DNA from: an uncultured Pseudomonadota bacterium
GTDB lineage: Bacteria > Pseudomonadota > Gammaproteobacteria > Burkholderiales > SG8-39
Length of the DNA: 64,000 nucleotides
Assembly: GCA_903829815.1 (NCBI GenBank)
Contig: CAIKRR010000004.1
Span: forward strand, 18,701-82,700
Direction of reading: 5' to 3'
Part shown: piece after piece, positions 33,124-42,530 of the stretch
How the letters are laid out: each line of letters opens with the position of its first letter
How positions within the stretch are numbered: the first letter of the stretch is position 1
Program-made: the position numbers and the translations under genes
The notes under the pieces: generated by a model
Told to the model about the DNA's origin: nothing
Database searches by the model: none
What the model saw: the letters and a program-made list of their open reading frames with translations, nothing else

Positions 33124-34401
33124 CTAGCGCAGGAGGGCTAGCGGCGCGAGCGAGAACCAGGGAATGTAGGTGATCAGCATGAGCACCCCGAGGTAGAGCA
33201 GCAGGAGCGGCAGCACGCCCTTGTAGAGCGACTGCAGCGGTACCCGAAAGAGTGCATTGACCGCAAACAGGTTGAGCCCGAACGGCGGCGTGAACATGCC
33301 GATGGCCAGGTTCATCGTGATGATGATGCCAAAGTGTATCGGGTCGATACCGGCAGCCTGCACCACCGGCAGAAAGAGCGGCGTGAGAATCAGGATGGCG
33401 GCAGGCGGCTCGACCAAAGAGCCCACTACCAGCAGCAATACGTTGAAAGCGATCAGCAGTTGCCACAAGGGCAAGCCCAGCGTCTGCACATGCGCCACGA
33501 GCCGCTGCGGCGCACCGCTCGTGGTAACGAGCCAGGCATAGAGCCCGGCCGCCGCGACGATGATCATCACCTGCGACACGAGATACATGGAACTGCGCGT
33601 GACCTTCCACAGGTCGGCCCAGGTCATCTCGTGATAGACGTAGCGTGACACGAGCATGGCGTAGACCACCGCCACGCCGGCCGCTTCGGTCGGCGTGAAC
33701 ACGCCCCCATAGATGCCACCCAGAATCACCACCGGTGCCCCGAGTGACCAGCTGGCATCGCGGGTGGACTGCAGAAAGTTGATCCAGCGCGCCGGGTCGG
33801 TCAGCGGCACCATGCGGATCTTGGCGTAGACCATTACGTAGCCCGCGGCCACCAAGGCCAACATGATGCCCGGCAACACGCCAGCCAGAAAGAGTGCAGG
33901 CACCGACTGCTGCCCGGCAATGCCATAGATGATCATCGGGATCGAGGGCGGAATCAGCACATCGATGGCGCCGGTGGCCGCGATCAGTCCCCCTGAAAAG
34001 GGCATGCTGTAGCCCCCACCCCGAAGCGACGGGTAAAGAATGCGCCCGATGGCCGCAATGCAGCCCACCGCCGAGCCCGACATGGCACCAAACATCGTCG
34101 ATGAGCCAACGGCGGTGAGGGCAAGCGACCCTCGCACGCCCCCGATCATCGACATCACCCAGGCAATGAGCCGCTTGGCAAGCCCGCCCTGCCCCATGAT
34201 GTCGCCGGCCAGTACGAAGAGCGGAATCGCCAGCAGCGGAAAGCTGTCGAGCGCCCCGAACACCACGGTCTGCAACGACTGCCAGGGCAGATCGGGGTGC
34301 GTGGAAACCGCAGCCAGTGCGGTGAGCATGAGAATCACATACACCGGGATGCCGATAGCCAGCAAGCCGATCGGCAAGATGAAATAGAGAAGCAGATCCA
34401 A
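33124..34401 (-). CDS. TRAP transporter large permease (DctM family)
   Basis: 425 residues with about 12 hydrophobic segments. The family motifs GSAVGCIAAIGRILYP and AATGAIDVLIPPSIPMIIYG are present, with GEPPAAI-like VEPPAAILILTPLFLP in the second half. Together with DctQ and DctP it imports an organic acid driven by a sodium or proton gradient. It is the last gene of a P-Q-M operon, 29 bp after the small permease. Confidence 0.95.
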   Translation of the reverse strand: MDLLLYFILPIGLLAIGIPVYVILMLTALAAVSTHPDLPWQSLQTVVFGALDSFPLLAIPLFVLAGDIMGQGGLAKRLIAWVMSMIGGVRGSLALTAVGSSTMFGAMSGSAVGCIAAIGRILYPSLRGGGYSMPFSGGLIAATGAIDVLIPPSIPMIIYGIAGQQSVPALFLAGVLPGIMLALVAAGYVMVYAKIRMVPLTDPARWINFLQSTRDASWSLGAPVVILGGIYGGVFTPTEAAGVAVVYAMLVSRYVYHEMTWADLWKVTRSSMYLVSQVMIIVAAAGLYAWLVTTSGAPQRLVAHVQTLGLPLWQLLIAFNVLLLVVGSLVEPPAAILILTPLFLPVVQAAGIDPIHFGIIITMNLAIGMFTPPFGLNLFAVNALFRVPLQSLYKGVLPLLLLYLGVLMLITYIPWFSLAPLALLR

Positions 34402-34430
34402 GGGGCCGCCTACGCGTCAGTTCGAGGCAA

Positions 34431-34982
34431 TCATGCGTCTTCGCCTTCGGCGGCAGGCGCAGGTGGCCCGCCGCCGGCCATGCGCACGATGAGCGCAAGC
34501 GCCGTGAGCGCGAAACTCAAGGGGATCACCGATTGAGGAATGGCAACCGGGATGCCGGCCGCATCGCTGGTCTGGCCAAACTCGGCCAGTTTCGAGACCA
34601 CGTCCAGGCCCACCCAGGCCAGCGTGACAGCCACACCAATGGTGAGCAGATCGGCCAGCCAGTCCATCATGCGTCGACCCAGCGGCGGCAGAAACCGCAG
34701 CAACACATCCATGCGGATGTGCGCGCCGTCCAGAGTGATGCCGATATTGGAGAGAAAGACCGCGGCAATCATCAGAAACAGCATCACCTCCTCAGCCCAG
34801 TCGATGGGCTTGAGGAAGACGTAGCGCCCGGTGACATTGAGCACGTTGATGATCACGATGGCTGCGAGCATCAGCCCGGCAACGATCTGCGCCACCTCGA
34901 CCAGAGCGCGCATTGCGCGCGCCACTGGCCCGGGCGGGCGGGCGACCCATCCCGCGCCTGCTTGAGGCACTGAACTGCTCAC
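34431..34982 (-). CDS. TRAP transporter small permease (DctQ family)
   Basis: 183 residues with four predicted membrane helices and the conserved RYVFLKPIDWAEEVMLFLMI segment typical of DctQ. It begins 5 bp after the DctP gene. It holds the large permease and binding protein together in the inner membrane. Confidence 0.93.
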   Translation of the reverse strand: MSSSVPQAGAGWVARPPGPVARAMRALVEVAQIVAGLMLAAIVIINVLNVTGRYVFLKPIDWAEEVMLFLMIAAVFLSNIGITLDGAHIRMDVLLRFLPPLGRRMMDWLADLLTIGVAVTLAWVGLDVVSKLAEFGQTSDAAGIPVAIPQSVIPLSFALTALALIVRMAGGGPPAPAAEGEDA

Positions 34983-34987
34983 GTCGC

Positions 34988-36046
34988 TTACTGTGCAGTG
35001 CGCTGGATGGCGCGAAGCAGCAGTTCGTAGATGGCCTTCTCATCGGGCTTGCGCGAGGTGACCTCGATCCCGATCGGCGACATCATGCGCGTTACGGCTG
35101 CGCGATCTTCTGCCGTCGGCGCCGTGATTTCACCACCGTTCTTGACCCAGACCTCCTTCGCCCTGGCAAAGTCCTCGGCCGCCCAGGCATAGATCTCGCG
35201 GCTCACCTTCTGCCCAGCATCGACAACAACCTTCTGCAGATCAGGCGGCAGCTTGTCAAACCAGGTCTTGGACACGACCGACACCACCACGATCATCGAA
35301 TGGTCGATTTCGTAGTGAAAGCGCGCCGCATCGTAGTAGCGCAGACCCACCATGACCGGCAGACTGGTCATGACGCCATCGATCGCACCTTGCTGCAGTG
35401 CTGGCAGCACTTCGCCAAGCGACATCGGCACTGCGGTGGCCTTGAGCCGGCGCATCTCTTCGCGGTCCATCTCGGCAGCAAGCACCCGTATCTTGCGCCC
35501 CTCGAGGTCGGCCAGGCGGGTCACTTTCGTGCGCGTGCCTATGCCGGCAGGCCCGGTGACAAAGAGGCCGACGCCCTTCAGACCCTTGCTGGCACCCAGA
35601 GCCAGAAAGGCTGCATTGAATTCAGGATCCTGCAGCGCACGCTGCGCATGCGCAGCATCGGGAAAAACACCCGGTGCCGACATCGCCTCGTAGCGCGCAT
35701 CGAGCCCAGCCAGGAACTGCGGCGGGCCGTTGAACACCTGGATCGAGCCAAACTGCGTACCCTCGATCTGCCGCGGTATCGACCCGAGTTGGCTCGCCGG
35801 GTAGATTTCGCCCTTGATGCGACCGCCCGAATTCTTCTCGACCTCGGCACCGAAGCGGCGATACCACTCGTGCTGCACGTCGTTCATCGTCGCCGTGCTC
35901 ATCTTCATCACGATGGGCGCCATCTGCGCAGCCACCGGACGAACCGGCACGGACAACCCTGCAAGCACCAGAGCGGTGCAACCCAGCGCACCGATCAGGC
36001 GCGCCGACCAGTCAGCATTCATCGAGAAAAAGGATCGAGCCATCAT
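34988..36046 (-). CDS. TRAP transporter substrate-binding protein (DctP family)
   Basis: 352 residues from ATG 36046 (ATGATG, with GGAG upstream). The signal peptide ends near PVAAQ. Conserved DctP features include GGRIKGEIYPASQLGS, DLEGRKIRVLA with the arginine that binds the substrate carboxylate, and LQQGAIDGVMTSLP. The likely ligand is a carboxylate, perhaps an aromatic acid in view of the adjoining HpaB-type hydroxylase gene 28 bp upstream on the same strand. Confidence 0.94.
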   Translation of the reverse strand: MMARSFFSMNADWSARLIGALGCTALVLAGLSVPVRPVAAQMAPIVMKMSTATMNDVQHEWYRRFGAEVEKNSGGRIKGEIYPASQLGSIPRQIEGTQFGSIQVFNGPPQFLAGLDARYEAMSAPGVFPDAAHAQRALQDPEFNAAFLALGASKGLKGVGLFVTGPAGIGTRTKVTRLADLEGRKIRVLAAEMDREEMRRLKATAVPMSLGEVLPALQQGAIDGVMTSLPVMVGLRYYDAARFHYEIDHSMIVVVSVVSKTWFDKLPPDLQKVVVDAGQKVSREIYAWAAEDFARAKEVWVKNGGEITAPTAEDRAAVTRMMSPIGIEVTSRKPDEKAIYELLLRAIQRTAQ

Positions 36047-36074
36047 CAGACACTCCAGCCGCATGGGTTTGCAA

Positions 36075-37685
36075 TCAGCAGCGCCCGCAGGTCTTTCCGG
36101 GCGGCACCGCGCCGCGATGATACCCCGCACGATGCATGCCTGCGCATGACGGATTGTTCGAGCAGAACGCTGGCAATGCCAGCGCCGCATCCACCAGCGC
36201 GGTTGCACCCGCGATGTCGTAGTTGCGCAGCATGTTCTGCTTCACCAGGAACGAGGCACCGCCGTAGAACTTTTCATACTGCTGGTGACGTCCGGCAAAC
36301 TCGCTGCCAATGAAGTCCCAGGCCATGCGCATCAGGGCAACCCGCTCAGGCGCAGTGGCGTTTGCCGAGTGCACGTAGCGCTCCAGATCTGCGGCGATCT
36401 CCGGGTTATCGAAGTCAGCGGCTGACGAAGGCTGCATGATGAGCGAGCCACCCGCCAGTTCGCGCACCATGTCGATCATGCGGGGGTAATGCTCGGCCTG
36501 CAGCGCCATCACGGCGTACAAGGTGGCCACCGACGGCCACAACACCCCCTCGTCATCAATGCTCGACATCGCCTCCTGGGCATTGAGCATCGACTCCACG
36601 GTCTGGACATGCGCGGCCAGTGCCCCCATCTGCACATTGACCTGCGGGTTGCCGGCGTTGCCGGTCAATTCGTTCATGCGCTGCGCAATACCCATCATGA
36701 ACTTGAGCTTCACGGCATAGCGGGTCTGCGCCTGGTGGTTGCCATAGGCATGCGCCGGGGTCTTCCACCACTGATCACGGCAGACTTCGAGATTGCGATA
36801 GACGAACACGTGCTCCCAGGGCACGAACACCCGGTCGAGAACCAGCAGCGCATCAGTCTCGTCAAAGCGGGTGGTGAGCGGATAGTCGAACGTGTTGGTG
36901 GCATGCGCCGCGTACGGGCGGCGCGAATAGAGCTTCACCCCAGGCGCGTTGGCCGCCACGACGACATTGAAGGCGTAGTTCTCGTCACCCGGTTGCAGCG
37001 GCTGGATGCAACTGATCTGGATCATGTCCGAGAGGATGGCGCCGGTACCCAGTTGCTGGGCGCCCGATAGAACAATGCCGTCATCGCGCTCCTCGACGAC
37101 ACCGGCGTAGAGCGTCGGGTCGGATTGCTTGTGCGCAGGCTTGCTGCGGTCGATCTGGGGCGGCACGATCGTGTAACTGACATAACGATGGGTGTCGCGC
37201 ATCTGCTCGTAGAAGCTCACGACATTGCGTGCGTAGTGCTCCCCCCCCCGCGCGAAGATGCTGGGCTTGGCGGCGTAGCCGGCAAAGAAGTTGGCGACGT
37301 GATCGGGCGAACGGCCCATCAGACCGAACGTGTGATGCGCCCAGGTCTCGGAGAAATGACGCTTGGCTGCGAGGTCGGCGGCCGTCTGGGGAATCTGGAA
37401 ACAACGCAACACCGGACCACCGGTAGTGGGAGATGTGTAGGTCATGCGCTCTCGATTGGCCGGGTCAGCTGCCACATCGTAGAGCTTGGCCACCGAGGCT
37501 ACGGCGCCGCGAAACGCGGGGTGCGTGGTGACATCCTTGACCCGCTCGCCATCGACGAAGACCGCGCGGCCATCTTCCTTCAGGCTCGCCACGTACTCTG
37601 CACCGGTACGCAAGGGCGTCGCTTGCAGTCTGCGTGCGGCAGCGGCTGCGGCGGCGAGTTCTGCCATGTCGGTAATGTCGTTCAT
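36075..37685 (-). CDS. 4-hydroxyphenylacetate 3-hydroxylase family oxygenase (HpaB type)
   Basis: 536 residues from ATG 37685 with AGGA upstream. It has the HpaB/4-hydroxybutyryl-CoA dehydratase fold, an acyl-CoA dehydrogenase relative using FADH2. Typical stretches are RTGAEYVASLKEDGR, FNVVVAANAPGVKLYSR, VLDRVFVPWEHVFVYR and AGGSLIMQPSSAADF. HpaB hydroxylates phenols with reduced flavin from a separate HpaC reductase, which is not visible here. The extreme C-terminus is cysteine-bearing (GKTCGRC). It precedes the TRAP genes on the same strand and is divergent from a MarR regulator. Confidence 0.92.
   Translation of the reverse strand: MNDITDMAELAAAAAAARRLQATPLRTGAEYVASLKEDGRAVFVDGERVKDVTTHPAFRGAVASVAKLYDVAADPANRERMTYTSPTTGGPVLRCFQIPQTAADLAAKRHFSETWAHHTFGLMGRSPDHVANFFAGYAAKPSIFARGGEHYARNVVSFYEQMRDTHRYVSYTIVPPQIDRSKPAHKQSDPTLYAGVVEERDDGIVLSGAQQLGTGAILSDMIQISCIQPLQPGDENYAFNVVVAANAPGVKLYSRRPYAAHATNTFDYPLTTRFDETDALLVLDRVFVPWEHVFVYRNLEVCRDQWWKTPAHAYGNHQAQTRYAVKLKFMMGIAQRMNELTGNAGNPQVNVQMGALAAHVQTVESMLNAQEAMSSIDDEGVLWPSVATLYAVMALQAEHYPRMIDMVRELAGGSLIMQPSSAADFDNPEIAADLERYVHSANATAPERVALMRMAWDFIGSEFAGRHQQYEKFYGGASFLVKQNMLRNYDIAGATALVDAALALPAFCSNNPSCAGMHRAGYHRGAVPPGKTCGRC
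37241..37249. repeat. Nine-base poly-C tract inside the HpaB-type gene
   Basis: Nine C on the plus strand encode ARGGEHYA on the minus strand. It is in frame. It may be slippage-prone, like the ten-base run in the CoxL gene. Confidence 0.55.
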
Positions 37686-37738
37686 GAGGGCGTCCTGGTT
37701 CTGTGGGTCGAGTCTGACAGCGCACGAGCAGAGAATAC

Positions 37739-37751
37739 CTACAAAACGTAG
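37739..37751. promoter_or_regulatory. Short palindrome between hpaB-type and marR genes
   Basis: CTAC-aaaac-GTAG lies in the 147-bp gap between the divergent hydroxylase and MarR genes, where an autoregulating MarR protein would bind. The arms are only 4 bp, so this is weak. Confidence 0.25.
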
Positions 37752-37832
37752 ACAATGCACGCCATCCGGTACCGATTGCATTCCGCCACGCCCTCTGCAA
37801 GACTGCCGCGGCCTCTTGTCGAGCACCGCTCA

Positions 37833-38435
37833 ATGCCTTTACAGAAAGCCCGCAACCGCGTCCCGACCAAGCCCGCCCCACGGGGCTTCAAGGCGCCACT
37901 CACCGTATCGCATCAGGCCCTGCTCGCTGGTGGTGACGACCACCGATTCCGCGCAGTGGTCTATCTGATGGTGCTCGGCTTCGGACGCATGCTCGCCTGT
38001 CGCGACGCGTTCGGACGAGCGCTCCAGCTCACCCCCAACCAGTACGCGGTGCTGATCGGTGTGGCGCACACGCAGGGGCAGTCAGGCGTAGGCGTACGCG
38101 CCCTGGCCGAGCACGTGCTGCTCGCCGCTACCCATGTGACCACCGATGTCGGACGTCTGGCCCGCCGCGGGCTGCTCGCCAAGCGGGTCAATCCCACCGA
38201 TCGACGCGCGGTCCTGGTGTCCTTGACCCGGGAGGGCGAAGCCGCCATCGAGACGATTGCCCCGCTGCTTCGCGCCACCAACGACACGCTCTTCCAGGGT
38301 GTCGACGCCGAAGGCTTCATCGCGCTCGAGCGCTTCCTGCACCGCTTCGCCGATCAGTCGGCAAAAGCGGTCGAGGCCTTGCGCACGCGAATCGACACCT
38401 CAAGGCCCGCCACGGGCAACTTGCCGCCGGACTGA
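37833..38435 (+). CDS. MarR-family transcriptional regulator
   Basis: 200 residues from ATG 37833; an ATG at 37755 would add 26. The winged helix-turn-helix spans about residues 60-140: LTPNQYAVLIGVAHT, VRALAEHVLLAATHVTTDV as the recognition region, and wing RVNPTDRRAVLVSLTREG. MarR proteins usually repress a divergent gene and are released by an aromatic ligand, so control of the HpaB-type gene and perhaps the TRAP operon is the natural inference. It is the only clear DNA-binding regulator I see in the window. Confidence 0.92.
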   Translation: MPLQKARNRVPTKPAPRGFKAPLTVSHQALLAGGDDHRFRAVVYLMVLGFGRMLACRDAFGRALQLTPNQYAVLIGVAHTQGQSGVGVRALAEHVLLAATHVTTDVGRLARRGLLAKRVNPTDRRAVLVSLTREGEAAIETIAPLLRATNDTLFQGVDAEGFIALERFLHRFADQSAKAVEALRTRIDTSRPATGNLPPD

Positions 38436-38462
38436 CCGACGGGTCGAGGGCTCAGGGGCTGA

Positions 38463-39884
38463 TCAGCCCTCGAGTTGGCGGCCCCAGCGCTCCTCGATGG
38501 CGCGCGCCTCTTCGATACTCAGTGCCGAGGCCTGCGGGAAGGCCTCACGCCAGACAAAGGGGCGACAGGCGTCGATGATCATCTTCGAGTTGGCGGTGAT
38601 TCCGCGCGCCTTGTCTTCGGCTGGAATGCGCGGATCGAGCGACGAACTCCAGCCCTTGCGGAGGATTTCGACCGACTCCGACGGTTCGCACCGGGTGTTG
38701 ATGGCCCAGAGCACGTCGTTCATGTTGGAGGGGTCGATGTCCTCATCGACCGTGACGATCATGCGCCCCATATAGGCGTTGCCGGCGGCAACCAGTGCCG
38801 CACGGCGCGAGTGCCCGTCGTAACGCTGGCGCAGCGAAATCACGGTCATCAGCGAAGAAACGTGCTGCCACACGCCCACCACATCGGTGATACCGGATGC
38901 TTCCAGGTTGGCCCAGATGCCAGCGCCCCTGAACGGCAACCCCATGTGAAACCGCGGCGGCTTGAGCGGCGGCGAGCCCATCAGGATCGGCTCGTCGCGG
39001 TAGTGGATGGCAGCCACCTCCATCACTGGCCCAGGCCGCTTGTCGGCGGCGTAGTAACCGGTGAACTCGGCAAAGGGGCCCTCGGGCAGGGTCACTTCGG
39101 TCATCGGCAGCAAGGCCCCTTCGAGCACGATTTCAGCATACGCGGGGAGCGGCAGTCCGGTCACAGGCCCATTCACGACTTCGATGCCACTGCCGCGAAT
39201 GGCGCCCGCAAAATCAAACTCCGACACGCCTTCGGGCAGCGATTCGAAGCCCGCCACGAAGAGCGCCGGGTCATCGCCGTTCACCACTGCCACCGGACAG
39301 GGCCGCCCGGCATCCCAGTACTTGCGCGCAATGATGGCGCCATGGCGCCCGAGGTGATCGAACTGGATCGTGACCCGATTGCGCGAATGGACCTGCACCC
39401 GGTAGATCGATGCGTTGATCCAGCCGGTATCGGGGTCGCGCATCACGACCAGGCTGCCCGATCCGATATAGGGGCCACCGTCGTGGCGATGCCAGGTCGG
39501 AACCGGCCACAGACCGAGGTCGACCGCGTCGCCCGCGATCGAATGATCAAGCACCGGCCCAGCAGACACCAACACCGGCGCCTGCGGCACGAGCGTGCGT
39601 CGGCGCAGCATCCAGTCCTTGAGCATCGCCACCGGTCGCAGACTGGGGTCGATGCCAAGGGCGAGCGCTGCTCTCTCCGGGCTATTCACGGGATTGGTGA
39701 AGACGCGCATCGGCATCCGTGCACCGGCAAGCTGTTCGAACAGCAACGCCGGCGCCGGCGACATGCCGGCAGCCACTTCAGTGATGGCGCCCACCTCAAG
39801 GTAGGGGTCGGCCCCGGTAATGCGCCTCAGGCGGCTCGAAGCCTCGACCTGACCAATGAAATCTCTCAGGTCGCGCCTGCTCAT
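38463..39884 (-). CDS. UbiD-family prenylated-FMN decarboxylase
   Basis: 473 residues from ATG 39884 with ACGGAG upstream. Residues matching the Fdc1/UbiD active site are Asn157 and Arg162 in WINASIYR, His181 in LGRHGA, Glu222 in SEFDFA, and Glu268 and Glu273 in EGPFAEFTGYY, which supports an active enzyme. It removes or adds CO2 on an aromatic or unsaturated acid and needs prenylated FMN from UbiX, which is not in the window. The orphan ABC-type binding protein gene follows upstream at 40-41 kb. Confidence 0.93.
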   Translation of the reverse strand: MSRRDLRDFIGQVEASSRLRRITGADPYLEVGAITEVAAGMSPAPALLFEQLAGARMPMRVFTNPVNSPERAALALGIDPSLRPVAMLKDWMLRRRTLVPQAPVLVSAGPVLDHSIAGDAVDLGLWPVPTWHRHDGGPYIGSGSLVVMRDPDTGWINASIYRVQVHSRNRVTIQFDHLGRHGAIIARKYWDAGRPCPVAVVNGDDPALFVAGFESLPEGVSEFDFAGAIRGSGIEVVNGPVTGLPLPAYAEIVLEGALLPMTEVTLPEGPFAEFTGYYAADKRPGPVMEVAAIHYRDEPILMGSPPLKPPRFHMGLPFRGAGIWANLEASGITDVVGVWQHVSSLMTVISLRQRYDGHSRRAALVAAGNAYMGRMIVTVDEDIDPSNMNDVLWAINTRCEPSESVEILRKGWSSSLDPRIPAEDKARGITANSKMIIDACRPFVWREAFPQASALSIEEARAIEERWGRQLEG

Positions 39885-39962
39885 GGTGCTGCAACTCCGT
39901 TCATGGGATATCTCGCCGTCGATCACACCGGCCGTCGATCCGACGGCCGGCACAGCGCACGC

Positions 39963-41021
39963 TCAGTTGACCGAGCGCTCTGCGCTCGAAGGCAGGAAGC
40001 TCGAATTGAGAATGAGGTCGAGGTTGACCTTGCTCTTCAGATCAAAGCCCCATTGCACCGCCTCGAGGCCTTGCTCGAGACGCACCTTGCTGAAGCTCCC
40101 CAGACCAGAGGATTTGACCGCTGGGGTCACGATGTACTCGAGAGCGAGCTTCAGGCGCTTCAGTTCGATGGTCTCGTCAATGACGGCGTCGCGGGCTTTG
40201 AGTACCTTGATGGCTGCCTGCGGATTCGCGATCGTTTCCTTGATCGCCTTGTTGACCGCACGCAGGAATCCGGCGACCGCCTTCGGGTGCTCGGCAATGA
40301 ACTTGGGACTCGCAAAAATCACGTTGCCGTAGAGCGGCACACCATAGTCGGTGTACTTGAACATCACGACATCTTCATCCTTCACGCCGCGAGCGTTGAT
40401 CGAGAGCAGCCCCGAGAAGTGGTAACCGGTAATCGCGTCCACCTCACCGCGTACCAGCATCGTTTCGCGCAGCGAGGGCTCCATCGCCGTCCACTTGACC
40501 TTCGAGGTATCGATGTTGGTGGCCTTGGCGAAGATCGGGAAGGCCTTGCGACCGCCATCGAACACCGGCGCGCCGAGGGTTTTGCCTTCGAGATCCTTGG
40601 GCGTCTTGATGCCTGACTTCTTCAACGCAAAAGCCATCGCCGGCGATTGCTCGTAGTACGCGTAGACAGCCTGCATCCGGGCGGCCGGATTCTGCTGGTT
40701 GTTGGCAGCAAACTCGAACAGCGAAGTGATGTCGCACAGGCCGATGTCGTGGGTACCTGCTGCCACCCGGTTGACCGCCACCGGAGAGCCGGCACCGACA
40801 TCGATCTGAACATCGAGTTTTTCGTCACGGAAATAGCCCCGGTCGGCCGCGAGCAGGAAGGGCGATATCGGCCCCTCGAAACGCCAGTCGAGCGTGTAGC
40901 GGATCTTGGTCATTTCCTGCGCGCCTGCAAGGCCGGCTGCGCCGGAGAGGACGGACACGGCAAGCGCGCGCGCAACAAGCGTGGTGGCGAATCGACGAGT
41001 GTTGCTGAAACGACTCTGCAT
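39963..41021 (-). CDS. ABC transporter substrate-binding protein (NMT1/SsuA-like), no partner genes
   Basis: 352 residues with a signal peptide ending near GLAGAQ. The sequence IRYTLDWRFEGPISPFLLAADRGYF is the standard start of the NMT1/TauA/ThiY-like family of binding proteins for small heteroaromatic or sulfonate ligands. The permease and ATPase genes that normally adjoin are absent. It is 78 bp upstream of the UbiD gene on the same strand, so it may deliver the UbiD pathway substrate. Confidence 0.9.
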   Translation of the reverse strand: MQSRFSNTRRFATTLVARALAVSVLSGAAGLAGAQEMTKIRYTLDWRFEGPISPFLLAADRGYFRDEKLDVQIDVGAGSPVAVNRVAAGTHDIGLCDITSLFEFAANNQQNPAARMQAVYAYYEQSPAMAFALKKSGIKTPKDLEGKTLGAPVFDGGRKAFPIFAKATNIDTSKVKWTAMEPSLRETMLVRGEVDAITGYHFSGLLSINARGVKDEDVVMFKYTDYGVPLYGNVIFASPKFIAEHPKAVAGFLRAVNKAIKETIANPQAAIKVLKARDAVIDETIELKRLKLALEYIVTPAVKSSGLGSFSKVRLEQGLEAVQWGFDLKSKVNLDLILNSSFLPSSAERSVN

Positions 41022-41193
41022 GGGGATCCTCCAGGATCGATGGGCGACAGGGCGAGAGTTTGCCGCAAATCAACACCTGGCGCGCGCATGCACACCTGCC
41101 CCGACGTCACCACGCGCCGGCCCTTGCTTCACCGCAAGCACAGGCAGACAATCGGGGGCGGACCCGCGCGGGTCGCCTGAATCCCCCTGCCCG

Positions 41194-41484
41194 ATGCCCA
41201 GCCAGCCCTTGCCCTCACCGATTCTGTGCAGCAATTGCGCGGCCTGCTGCTGCCGGCTCGAAGTGCTGCTGATGGCAGGCGACGACGTGCCCAGCCGCTT
41301 TTCGACCTTTGACGAGTGGGGTGGCGAAGTCATGGCGCGCGGCGAAGACGGCTGGTGCCTTGCGCTTGATCGCGGCACGATGCGATGCACGATCTACACG
41401 AGGCGGCCGGGGGTGTGTCGCGACTACCCCGAAGGCGGCGACGACTGCCGGGTCGAGCGGGCTCGCCACGGCATCAGCGTCTGA
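41194..41484 (+). CDS. YkgJ-family cysteine cluster protein
   Basis: 96 residues from ATG 41194. The motif CSNCAACCCRLEVLL near the N-terminus and CTIYTRRPGVCRDYP plus a late Cys near residue 89 (DDCRVER) match the YkgJ family, thought to bind zinc or an iron-sulfur cluster. Function is unknown. It converges on the dioxygenase gene whose stop is 18 bp away. Confidence 0.85.
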   Translation: MPSQPLPSPILCSNCAACCCRLEVLLMAGDDVPSRFSTFDEWGGEVMARGEDGWCLALDRGTMRCTIYTRRPGVCRDYPEGGDDCRVERARHGISV

Positions 41485-41501
41485 TCCTGTCCGTGCTCCA
41501 A

Positions 41502-42515
41502 TCAGCCCGCGGGGGGCCACTCGAAGGCGCCGCTGCGCGTGACATGCACTGGTGCCCGGACACCGGCATCGCCCATCGCGCGGGTCATGGCTTCGGCGCG
41601 CGCGCGCCGCTCAGCCGGCAGCCAGTGACGCACATGACCCCACAGACTCGGGCTGGCGAGTTCCTCGGGCACCCACGAGGCGGGGTCGATGAGACGCCCG
41701 GCCCAGCCCAGTTCGATCAGAAAGCCGTCGGGTGCTCGCAGATAGAACGAGGTGACATGGTCGTTCAGATGCCGCCCCAGGCTCACCCCGATCGAGTCGG
41801 GATTGCGCAGGGCGATGTCGTAGGCTCGCCCCAGGTCATCGAGATGCTCGTACTCGCACATGAGGTGATGCACCCCTGGGGCAGCATCGGTGCCGATGAG
41901 TCCCACGGTGTGGTGTCGCGCATTCACATGCAGAAATTCAGCGGGAAAAGGCTCGGCATGAAAATCACTGACCCCGCAACCGAGTACCTCGCGGTAGAAG
42001 CGCGACTGCGCGGCAAAGTCGTGCACCAGCAAGACCGCGTGCCCGGGTCCGAGCGCGCCCGACCGGAAACCCCCGATCGGGCGCCCTGGGGAAAACGCGT
42101 CTGCCGCATCGGCCAGGCCGTGAAAGAACTCGACCCGGTTGCCTTCGGCGTCGGTCGTGGCCATGAGGCCATCGACTGAGCGCAAGGCTGCCTGTTCACC
42201 CATCGAGCGTTCTACCGCCTTGCCCGCCGCTTCAAGCCTGCGCGCGATATGCGCCATGCCCGCCTCGTCGCCGACATCAAAGCCGAGGACATCGAGCGCC
42301 GGGCGCTCGCCCTTCACGATCAGATAGCGAAAGGCACGCTCGTCGATGCGCAAGCGAAGCGAGTCGGGCAGCCAACCCGGCAACGCCTGCATGCCCATCA
42401 CCTCGGCAGCAAAAGGTACCCAGGCCGCAGGCTCGACCGAGCGCAAACCCACATAACCGAGGGCCCGAATCGGGCCCTGGCAAGCCGTCGTGGAGCCCAA
42501 CACAGCCCCGGTCAC
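41502..42515 (-). CDS. Extradiol ring-cleavage dioxygenase, BphC-like (VOC fold)
   Basis: 337 residues with two VOC domains. The Fe(II) ligands are recognisable as His159 (GPGHAVLL), His216 (PGVHHLM) and Glu268 (FLIELGW). Second-shell catalytic residues also align: His202, His253 in NDHVTSF and Tyr258, as in BphC. It cleaves a catechol-type ring next to a hydroxyl. The gene starts 15 bp after a second VOC dioxygenase, so the two are cotranscribed. Confidence 0.92.
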   Translation of the reverse strand: MTGAVLGSTTACQGPIRALGYVGLRSVEPAAWVPFAAEVMGMQALPGWLPDSLRLRIDERAFRYLIVKGERPALDVLGFDVGDEAGMAHIARRLEAAGKAVERSMGEQAALRSVDGLMATTDAEGNRVEFFHGLADAADAFSPGRPIGGFRSGALGPGHAVLLVHDFAAQSRFYREVLGCGVSDFHAEPFPAEFLHVNARHHTVGLIGTDAAPGVHHLMCEYEHLDDLGRAYDIALRNPDSIGVSLGRHLNDHVTSFYLRAPDGFLIELGWAGRLIDPASWVPEELASPSLWGHVRHWLPAERRARAEAMTRAMGDAGVRAPVHVTRSGAFEWPPAG

Positions 42516-42530
42516 CGCCGCGCCCCAGGC

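Noticed and set aside
38475..40616. 713-codon plus-strand open frame
   Set aside because: Antisense to the UbiD and NMT1-type genes, which have full family motifs.
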